Source: Bacteroidota bacterium (GTDB lineage Bacteria; Bacteroidota; Bacteroidia; Bacteroidales; B39-G9). Taken from it: DNA of 8,229 nt. Position 1 is the stretch's first letter. The number at the start of each line of letters is the position of its first letter. The stretch spans positions 1 through 8,229 of the forward strand of contig JAUVJB010000131.1 of NCBI GenBank assembly GCA_030592465.1, given 5' to 3'. The notes beneath the pieces were generated by a model. It was not told the DNA's origin. It saw only the letters and a list, made by a program, of their open reading frames with translations, and did not search any database. Both the position numbers and the translations under genes were made by a program. Positions 1 to 5,377 of the stretch are shown piece by piece.

Positions 1-1178
1 ATGGATACTTTGCATTTCCAAAATTAGAAGGAGAGATAACACCTCGAATGAAATTCAGAGGTAAAGAAGTTCTTACATGGAGTTTAAACAACTACATTGG
101 TTTAGCTAATCACCCTGAAGTTAGAAAAGCTGATACTGAAGCAACCGCTGAATATGGATTAGCTTACCCAATGGGTTCTAGAATGATGTCAGGTCATACT
201 AACAAACATGAGGAATTAGAAAACAAACTTGCCGAATTTGTAGGCAAAAAAGATGCTTTTCTTCTTAACTATGGTTATCAAGGTATGGTATCAATTATTG
301 ATAGCTTAGTTGACAGAAACGATGTTATTGTTTACGATTCTGAAGCTCATGCTTGCATACTTGACGGCTTAAGACTTCATCCCGGAAAACGTTATGTTTT
401 TCCTCACAACAACATGGAAAAATTTGAAATTGATTTGTCAAGAGCATCAAAATTAGCTGTTAAAAACAATGGTGGTGTATTGGTTGTTACAGAAGGTGTT
501 TTCGGTATGGCAGGTGACCTTGGTAATTTAAAAGCTATGACAGATCTTAAAGACAAATACAGTTTCCGTCTATTAGTTGACGATGCACACGGGTTTGGCA
601 CAATGGGAGCTACCGGAAGTGGCACCCCTGAACATTTTGGAGTTGAAGATAAAGTTGATTTACATTTTGCAACCTTTGCTAAAGCAATGGCAGGAATTGG
701 TGCTTTTGTTGCAGGTGACGAGAATATTATTGATTATTTAAGATATAATATGCGTTCACAAATTTTTGCAAAATCTTTGCCTATGCCAATGGTTATTGGT
801 GCTTTAAAACGCCTTGAATTATTAAAAACAAAACCCGAATTAAGAGAAAATCTTTGGTCTGTTACTCATGCTTTGCAAAATGGTCTTATAGATGCCGGTC
901 TTAACATTGGGCACACACAATCACCGGTTACACCTGTAATGTTGAAAGGGAATATACCTGAAGCTACTAACCTTGTTATTGATTTAAGAGAAAACTATAA
1001 TATTTTCTGCACGTTAGTACTATATCCTGTAGTACCAAAAGACTCTTTGTTACTTAGACTTATTCCTACTGCTATGCATACATTAGACGACGTTAAAGAA
1101 ACTATTGAAGCTTTTGTTGAATGTAAGAAAAAACTTGATGTCGGAAAATATAAAGCTGAAAAAATTACAAGTATATAA
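1..1178 (+). CDS. Alpha-oxoamine synthase-family PLP enzyme (aminotransferase class I/II fold), 5'-truncated by the window edge
   Basis: PLP-dependent enzyme of the group that contains 8-amino-7-oxononanoate synthase, 2-amino-3-ketobutyrate CoA ligase and serine palmitoyltransferase, which condense an amino acid with an acyl-CoA and release CO2. The frame is open from base 3 and the 15 codons before the Met at 48 (GYFAFPKLEGEITPR) match the conserved family lead-in, so the true start is upstream; 391 residues are visible. Numbered from the Met at 48: PLP-stacking histidine H101 in DSEAHAC, cofactor-ring motif D178-D179-A180-H181 followed by GFG, and Schiff-base lysine K212 in ATFAKAMAG (codon 681-683). 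A glycine-rich stretch (NYGYQG, 74-79) is also typical. The C-terminal half (YNMRSQIFAKSLPMP, LYPVVP, LRLIPTA) is intact. The fold is certain. The substrate is not: this subfamily is common in Bacteroidota, and a role in sphingolipid- or sulfonolipid-type long-chain base synthesis or in threonine/glycine metabolism is only a possibility. A terminator follows 23 bp after the stop. Confidence 0.9.
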   Translation, partial: GYFAFPKLEGEITPRMKFRGKEVLTWSLNNYIGLANHPEVRKADTEATAEYGLAYPMGSRMMSGHTNKHEELENKLAEFVGKKDAFLLNYGYQGMVSIIDSLVDRNDVIVYDSEAHACILDGLRLHPGKRYVFPHNNMEKFEIDLSRASKLAVKNNGGVLVVTEGVFGMAGDLGNLKAMTDLKDKYSFRLLVDDAHGFGTMGATGSGTPEHFGVEDKVDLHFATFAKAMAGIGAFVAGDENIIDYLRYNMRSQIFAKSLPMPMVIGALKRLELLKTKPELRENLWSVTHALQNGLIDAGLNIGHTQSPVTPVMLKGNIPEATNLVIDLRENYNIFCTLVLYPVVPKDSLLLRLIPTAMHTLDDVKETIEAFVECKKKLDVGKYKAEKITSI

Positions 1179-1201
1179 TATATTCTTAAAAATATATTTT
1201 T

Positions 1202-1230
1202 AAAGAGGATGTTAAAGCATCCTTTTTTTT
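1202..1230 (+). terminator. Rho-independent terminator of the PLP enzyme gene
   Basis: AGGATG (1206-1211) pairs perfectly with CATCCT (1218-1223) around a 6-nt loop, and the stem can be extended by A/G-T pairs (1202-1205 with 1224-1227). The 3' arm runs into eight T residues (1223-1230). It lies 23 bp after the stop codon of the upstream gene. The putative group II intron begins at the very next base after the T-tract. Confidence 0.85.
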
Positions 1231-1380
1231 GTATGTCGGGCATGGTAATAATCTAACAGGGTGTAAGTCCCTGTACGTGCCGAGTTGATAGGAAACATTA
1301 GTGATTGGCAAGTTTACCCTGTAATGAAATGTATCAGGGGGTGTTGTGGGTGACTGCAAATCTGAAAGAAGCCATTAGCA

Positions 1381-1426
1381 TCCGCCAGTAGTCGGACACG
1401 TCCGCCAGTAGTCGGACACGTCCGCC
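1381..1426. repeat. GC-rich 20-bp tandem repeat inside the intron
   Basis: Two exact adjacent copies of TCCGCCAGTAGTCGGACACG (1381-1400 and 1401-1420) are followed by the first six bases of a third (1421-1426). Each unit is 13/20 G+C in an otherwise AT-rich window. Each junction forms an interrupted palindrome, CGGAC-AC-GTCCG (1393-1404 and 1413-1424). The block lies between sequences that can pair with each other (GCC...GC at 1372-1379 and GGCTGGC at 1427-1433), so it probably occupies a hairpin loop of intron domain I. It looks like an insertion of a small palindromic repeat, later duplicated. No coding role is visible. Confidence 0.85.
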
Positions 1427-1621
1427 GGCTGGCAAATTACTTATGGAGTATCAGCAAAACATAAGGAATCAGAAGAATTTGTTTATAGAACAGAAACAGA
1501 ATGATATGCGACATTCAGGAAATCGTGAAGATGTAATTGGAGCGAAAACAGGAAAGTCGAAACAAATAAGTAAAGAATGGCAACAAAGACGTGCCTTAAC
1601 AGGAATGTTATATTAATTGAA

Positions 1622-1686
1622 ACCGCCACGTGAGAGAGCATGCTTGGTGGTGTGAGAGGGTGGTGGAGTAATCCCCTTACCTACTC
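1622..1686 (+). ncRNA. Group II intron domains V and VI (catalytic hairpin and branch-point helix)
   Basis: Domain V: ACCGCC (1622-1627) pairs with GGTGGT (1646-1651), including the G-U wobble at 1625/1648, followed by A1628-T1645. A two-nucleotide bulge on the 3' side (C1643, T1644) and an upper 4-bp helix (1629-1632 with 1639-1642) follow. The bulge and its position are the signature of domain V. The lower stem carries CGC (1624-1626), the form of catalytic triad known from the Oceanobacillus IIC intron, where most classes have AGC. Domain VI: GAG (1654-1656) pairs with CTC (1684-1686) and AGG (1657-1659) with CCT (1680-1682), leaving A1683 bulged, seven nucleotides before the proposed 3' splice site. 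Pairings were worked out by eye, and the upper part of domain VI is irregular. Confidence 0.75.
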
Positions 1687-3693
1687 AATTTTATTATTAA
1701 AAATTTTTTCAAGTTCATACATTTCATCACGTAAACGTGAAGCTTCAATAAAGTCGAGTTTTTTTGCTGCTTTTTCCATTAATTTTTTTGTATTCTCAAT
1801 AGTCTTTTTTAATGCTTGCTTATTCATATATTTTACTACGGGGTCTGCTGCAATATCTTGTTTAGTCGGCTCATAATATTCATATTTTGTTTCAGTATCC
1901 ATGTTGTCCAACATAGATTTAGTTGGTTTAACAATTTGTCTCGGAGTAATATTATGTTCAGTATTATAATTTAATTGTTTTATTCTTCTGCGTTCAGTTT
2001 CGTTCATGGTTCTTTCCATTGACCGGGTAATTTTGTCTGCATACATTATAACTTTACCATTAATATTCCGGGCAGATCTTCCAGCAGTTTGTGTTAAGGA
2101 ACGTTCAGAACGCAAGAAACCTTCTTTGTCGGCATCGAGAATAGCAACTAATGAGACTTCAGGTAAATCAAGACCTTCTCTTAACAGATTAATGCCTATT
2201 AAAACATCAAAAACACCTCTGCGCAATTCATCCATAATCTCGACACGTTCAAGTGTTTCAACATCTGAATGAATATATCTGCATTTAATATTTAATTTAG
2301 TTAAATATTTAGTTAATTCCTCTGCCATTCTTTTAGTAAGAGTAGTAACAAGAACTCTTTCGTTAACAGAAGCTCGTTTGTTTATTTCGCCAATTAAATC
2401 ATCAATTTGATTTAGACTTGGTTTAACCTCAATGCTTGGGTCGAGTAAACCGGTAGGTCTAATTATTTGTTCAACAACAATGCCTTCACTTTTATTTAAT
2501 TCATAATCGGCAGGAGTAGCACTAAGATAAATAGTATTATTAGTAATATTTTCAAATTCGTCAAAGGTTAAAGGTCTGTTATCTAATGCTGCGGGTAATC
2601 TAAATCCATATTCAACAAGGTTTTTTTTACGTGCACGGTCACCACCAAACATTGCCCGAACTTGTGGTAAGCTAACATGACTTTCGTCGATGACTGTAAT
2701 AAAATCATCGGGAAAATAATCAATAAGGCAAAATGGACGAGAGCCGGGTTTTCTGCCATCGAAATATCTCGAATAGTTTTCTATTCCCGAACAATGACCC
2801 AACTCACGCATCATCTCAAGGTCATAAGTTACTCTTTCTTCAATTCTTTTTGCTTCAAAAGGTTTGCCAATCTCGTTAAAATAATTTATTTGTTCAACAA
2901 GATCGTCTTGTATTTTATAAATTGCTTTTTGAATATGGTCTTTTGTTGTAACAAAAATGTTAGCAGGATAAATAAATATATTATCAAGATTTTCAATTGT
3001 TTTACCATTAATTGGGTTGAAAGAAGAAATTTCTTCAATTTCGTCACCCCAAAAAATAATTTTATACGCAAAGTCGCTATAAGCAGGGAAAATATCAACT
3101 GTATCGCCTTTTACTCTAAAATTACCTCTGTCAAAGTCAATTTCATTGCGAGAGTATAGACTATCGACAAAACGTAGGAGCAGCTTGTTGCGAGTTATTA
3201 ATTGACATTGTTTTAATTTTATAATATTATTATGAAAATCTTCAGGATTACCTATTCCGTATATGCAAGAAACTGATGAAACGACAATAATGTCTTTTCG
3301 TCCTGACAATAATGAAGATGTTGTGTGTAAACGTAATTTTTCAATTTCAGAGTTTATTTGGAGGTCTTTTTCAATGTAAGTATCAGTAACCGGCATGTAA
3401 GCTTCGGGTTGGTAATAGTCGTAATATGAAACAAAATATTCAACAGCATTATTAGGAAAAAATTGCTTAAACTCGTTATACAACTGTGCTGCAAGTGTTT
3501 TGTTGTGGCTTAATATGAGAGTTGGCTTTTGAACTTTTTCAATAACATTAGCAACAGTAAAAGTCTTGCCCGAACCTGTAACTCCAAGTAATGTTTGATG
3601 TTTAACGTTATCATTTATTCCTTGAACGAGTTGATCTATTGCTTCAGGTTGATCGCCGGTTGGCTTAAAATTTGATACTATCTTAAATTTCAC
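1681..3693 (-). CDS. uvrB: UvrABC excinuclease subunit B
   Basis: Damage-verification helicase-like ATPase of cytoplasmic nucleotide excision repair. It is loaded by UvrA, opens the DNA around the lesion and recruits UvrC for incision. The 670 residues are full family length. Walker A is GVTGSGKT at 37-44. The beta-hairpin that clamps DNA starts with YYDYYQPEAYMP at 90-101. Walker B is DESH at 336-339, helicase motif III is SATP at 391-394, and motif VI is QTAGRSAR at 535-542. The C-terminal UVR coiled-coil domain that contacts UvrC covers about 626-664. The start is GTG (3693-3691): it gives the expected N-terminus with PTGDQP at 11-16, and no ATG fits better. There is no Shine-Dalgarno sequence, as is usual in the phylum. 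The gene converges on the PLP enzyme gene. Its TAG stop and the Glu and Ile codons before it (1681-1689) coincide with the 3' end of the group II intron, so the extreme C-terminus has probably been rewritten by that insertion. Confidence 0.97.
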   Translation of the reverse strand: MKFKIVSNFKPTGDQPEAIDQLVQGINDNVKHQTLLGVTGSGKTFTVANVIEKVQKPTLILSHNKTLAAQLYNEFKQFFPNNAVEYFVSYYDYYQPEAYMPVTDTYIEKDLQINSEIEKLRLHTTSSLLSGRKDIIVVSSVSCIYGIGNPEDFHNNIIKLKQCQLITRNKLLLRFVDSLYSRNEIDFDRGNFRVKGDTVDIFPAYSDFAYKIIFWGDEIEEISSFNPINGKTIENLDNIFIYPANIFVTTKDHIQKAIYKIQDDLVEQINYFNEIGKPFEAKRIEERVTYDLEMMRELGHCSGIENYSRYFDGRKPGSRPFCLIDYFPDDFITVIDESHVSLPQVRAMFGGDRARKKNLVEYGFRLPAALDNRPLTFDEFENITNNTIYLSATPADYELNKSEGIVVEQIIRPTGLLDPSIEVKPSLNQIDDLIGEINKRASVNERVLVTTLTKRMAEELTKYLTKLNIKCRYIHSDVETLERVEIMDELRRGVFDVLIGINLLREGLDLPEVSLVAILDADKEGFLRSERSLTQTAGRSARNINGKVIMYADKITRSMERTMNETERRRIKQLNYNTEHNITPRQIVKPTKSMLDNMDTETKYEYYEPTKQDIAADPVVKYMNKQALKKTIENTKKLMEKAAKKLDFIEASRLRDEMYELEKIFNNKIE

Positions 3694-3727
3694 TTAAAAA
3701 TAATTATAAAAATTGTTAAATTGATGA

Positions 3728-3760
3728 GACCTTCCAGAGTCTGAAAGACATGGAAGAGTC
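3728..3760. repeat. Imperfect palindrome between the nuclease gene and uvrB
   Basis: Three nested arms pair: GAC (3728-3730) with GTC (3758-3760), CTTCCA (3731-3736) with TGGAAG (3751-3756), and GTCT (3739-3742) with AGAC (3746-3749), closing on a GAA loop. Small unpaired positions occur at 3737-3738, 3750 and 3757. No T-tract follows on either strand, so it is not a standard terminator. It sits 35 bp before the uvrB start, in the uvrB leader. It may be a dispersed REP-like element or an RNA structure at the end of the nuclease transcript. Confidence 0.65.
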
Positions 3761-3821
3761 AGATTAATTGTTCAATTGTTATTCTTAAACTTTTATCTTT
3801 TTTTTGTCTTGTTATAAAAAA

Positions 3822-4856
3822 TTATTTTCGGGTTAAAATAAAATAAACCGGAAAGTGATCGCTGTAACCACCATAATAATTATTTCCGCCATAAGTTCTG
3901 TTAGGGACTAATACGCCTGATTTATCTTTAAAACAAATCCAAACAGGGTGAAAAATTTTGCCACTGTTGAAGTTTACCGAATACCCTTTTTTATTGTTTA
4001 AAAGAGACTGTGAGACAATTAAATTATCAAGCATATTCCAGTTTTTTTTATAATAAAGGCTACCTTTACCCTGATTGTGTTTGTCATACATGAGATTGTA
4101 TAAATCTTTGTAAGTTGTGTTTGTGCGTTTGTTATTTGCATTTAGAACATTATTAATGCTTTTATTATTAGGGTTATCGTTAAAATCACCAATAATAATA
4201 ATTTTAGCATTGTGATTAAGATTGAGTAAAGAATCTACATTATGCCTTAATAATTTTGCAGCACATATTCTTTTAGGTTCTGATTTTTTTTGCCCGCCTA
4301 AGCGAGATTTCCAATGATTAACAAAAATATGTAATGTATCTGTATTTGAAGCAACGCCTTTTACATAAAGGATATCACGAGTTTTAGAACTCTTGTTAAA
4401 AGGGTAATTTATTGGAATTTTTTTATGTGATAAGTATTGAAATTCATCAGGACGGTAGAGTAAGGCAACGTCAATACCTCTAATATCAGGACTTTCTTCG
4501 TGAACAATTTTGTATTTTCCTTTTACAAGACAAGCTTGTTTTATAAGAGCTTTTAATACATAATCATCTTCAATTTCGTATAAGCCGATAATCTCAGGGA
4601 GTTCATTTTTATTAATCGAACATAAAACTTTTGAAATATGATTAATTTTTTCATTAAAACGTTTTGAAGTCCATTGTTTTTTGCCTGATGGAGTATATTC
4701 TTCATCCATTTTTACAGGATTGTCAAAAGTATCAAATAGATTTTCAACATTGTAAGATGCTACAGTGAAATTTTTGTTTACATCGTATTTATTATCTTGA
4801 GCAAATGAGATAGAATAAACGAATAAGAATAGAATTAAACAAGTGTTTTTTCTCAT
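3822..4856 (-). CDS. Secreted endonuclease/exonuclease/phosphatase-fold hydrolase
   Basis: A 344-residue metal-dependent phosphodiesterase of the DNase I-like superfamily. Residues 1-19 form a Sec signal peptide (MRKN, then a hydrophobic run ending SFA before Q20), so the enzyme is periplasmic or exported. Superfamily motifs are present in order: SYNVENLFDT at 34-43; the metal-binding Glu in GLYEIED (E94); RGIDVALLY at 126-134; NHWKSRLGG at 180-188 with H181; GDFND at 223-227 (D224, N226); the Asp in MLDNL (D277); and catalytic SDH at 332-334. All key residues are present, so it should be active. This layout recalls Bacteroidota extracellular nucleases and phosphatases, but substrate cannot be assigned; nucleic acid scavenging is a reasonable guess. 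It starts with ATG and has no Shine-Dalgarno sequence. The 128-bp gap to uvrB with a palindrome, and the 161-bp gap on the other side, suggest a separate transcription unit. Confidence 0.88.
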   Translation of the reverse strand: MRKNTCLILFLFVYSISFAQDNKYDVNKNFTVASYNVENLFDTFDNPVKMDEEYTPSGKKQWTSKRFNEKINHISKVLCSINKNELPEIIGLYEIEDDYVLKALIKQACLVKGKYKIVHEESPDIRGIDVALLYRPDEFQYLSHKKIPINYPFNKSSKTRDILYVKGVASNTDTLHIFVNHWKSRLGGQKKSEPKRICAAKLLRHNVDSLLNLNHNAKIIIIGDFNDNPNNKSINNVLNANNKRTNTTYKDLYNLMYDKHNQGKGSLYYKKNWNMLDNLIVSQSLLNNKKGYSVNFNSGKIFHPVWICFKDKSGVLVPNRTYGGNNYYGGYSDHFPVYFILTRK

Positions 4857-4946
4857 GTTTTTAGAAATTTTAAAATTATTATTTGTGTTATACTTAGCAC
4901 GGGCACATTTTGAGTATTTTATTACTACTATATATAACCATTAGGG

Positions 4947-4976
4947 ATTATAATTTAAGAATTAATAAAAACGCAA
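4947..4976 (-). promoter_or_regulatory. Possible promoter of the secreted nuclease gene
   Basis: On the minus strand, TTGCGT (4976-4971) is followed after 18 bp by TATAAT (4952-4947), about 90 bp ahead of the nuclease start codon. Bacteroidota primary promoters usually use a different -7 motif (TAnnTTTG), and AT-rich DNA yields such matches by chance, so this is only a candidate. The remainder of the 4857-5017 gap shows no clear terminator for the upstream STAS gene. Confidence 0.2.
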
Positions 4977-5017
4977 CTTATGACCATTTACAGTATAACT
5001 TATTAAACTAAGCTCAT

Positions 5018-5359
5018 TTACTCAAAACTTATGATGCAGTCATCAAGATTTTCAAAAATGTCAAATACTTTATCAAGTTTAGTAATTCTAACTAATTCCA
5101 TTGTTTCGCTTGATACATTACAAATTTTAAAAAAAGAGTTATTAAGTTTGGATGTTTTATAAGCAGAAACCAAAGCACCAAAGCCGGAACTGTCGATAAA
5201 ATCGACACATTGAAGATTTAATATCAGTTTAGTGCCTTTAATGATTAAGTGTTTATTAAGTTCTTTTTTTACATCTTCAGAAATTAATATGTTAAATCTA
5301 TTAATTTCATTATCAAAGGAAGCAATTAAAATGTCTTTATGTTTTGAAATTTTTAACAT
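5018..5359 (-). CDS. STAS-domain protein, anti-sigma factor antagonist-like
   Basis: A single STAS domain of 113 residues, the normal size of SpoIIAA/RsbV-type anti-sigma factor antagonists. These cytoplasmic proteins bind an anti-sigma kinase when unphosphorylated and let go when a conserved Ser is phosphorylated. The diagnostic segment CVDFIDSSGFGAL (51-63) carries the DSSG motif with the expected phosphoacceptor at S57/S58, preceded by the strand LILNLQ. The C-terminal part (ICNVSSETMELVRITKLDKVFDIF, residues 79-102) fits the fold. It is the last gene of a three-gene unit, 18 bp downstream of the hybrid histidine kinase gene, so it is probably co-transcribed with it. No anti-sigma kinase or PP2C phosphatase is present in the window. 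It may therefore act through partners elsewhere or bind a target directly. ATG start, no Shine-Dalgarno sequence. Confidence 0.88.
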   Translation of the reverse strand: MLKISKHKDILIASFDNEINRFNILISEDVKKELNKHLIIKGTKLILNLQCVDFIDSSGFGALVSAYKTSKLNNSFFKICNVSSETMELVRITKLDKVFDIFENLDDCIISFE

Positions 5360-5377
5360 AAGGTTTAAAGTTAAAAT

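Larger units (their letters stand above)
1231..1689 (+). mobile_element. ORF-less group II intron (probably class IIC-like) inserted behind a terminator
   Basis: A noncoding block of about 459 nt. The 5' end GTATG resembles the group II consensus GTGYG. TCGGGCATG (1236-1244) pairs with CGTGCCGA (1276-1283) with one bulged G, enclosing a perfect 6-bp hairpin ACAGGG/CCCTGT (1256-1261, 1269-1274); this is the usual start of domain I. The segment CAAATCTGAAAGAAGCC near 1358-1374 resembles a stretch I recall from bacterial group II introns. TAACA-GGAA-TGTTA (1597-1610), a hairpin with a GNRA-type loop, could be a reduced domain IV. Domains V and VI follow (separate entry), and the 3' end is AT. 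No reverse transcriptase/maturase is encoded, so mobility or splicing would need a protein supplied in trans. Placement directly after a terminator hairpin and T-tract is the established target preference of class IIC. Class assignment and exact ends are inferred: the 5' end could shift slightly, and the 3' end could be 1689 or 1690. Confidence 0.75.

Noticed and set aside
48..50. ATG at 48 as the true start of the PLP enzyme
   Set aside because: The frame is open upstream to the window edge and the preceding 15 codons encode a conserved family segment, so the start lies outside the window.
995..1243. Minus-strand open frame over the end of the PLP enzyme gene and its terminator
   Set aside because: Antisense to conserved codons and runs through a terminator hairpin; no family resemblance.
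1381..1426. CRISPR array
   Set aside because: The copies are directly adjacent with no spacers.
1443..1616. Open frame of 57 codons (begins MEYQQNIRNQ) within the intron
   Set aside because: It resembles no reverse transcriptase or maturase domain, has no start signal and is purine-rich like ribozyme RNA; treated as noncoding intron sequence.
1640..1876. Plus-strand open frame across the intron end and uvrB
   Set aside because: Low-complexity shadow frame antisense to the conserved UvrB C-terminus.
2677..3159. Plus-strand 160-codon open frame
   Set aside because: It lies wholly antisense to uvrB, has a Cys/Phe/Ile/Asn-rich composition typical of a shadow frame, and shows no recognisable motif.
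3728..3760. Rho-independent terminator for the nuclease gene
   Set aside because: The hairpin is not followed by a T-tract on either strand.
4975..5034. Direct repeat AACTTATGA (4975-4983 and 5026-5034) as an operator
   Set aside because: Short, AT-rich and spanning the end of the STAS gene; expected by chance in this composition.
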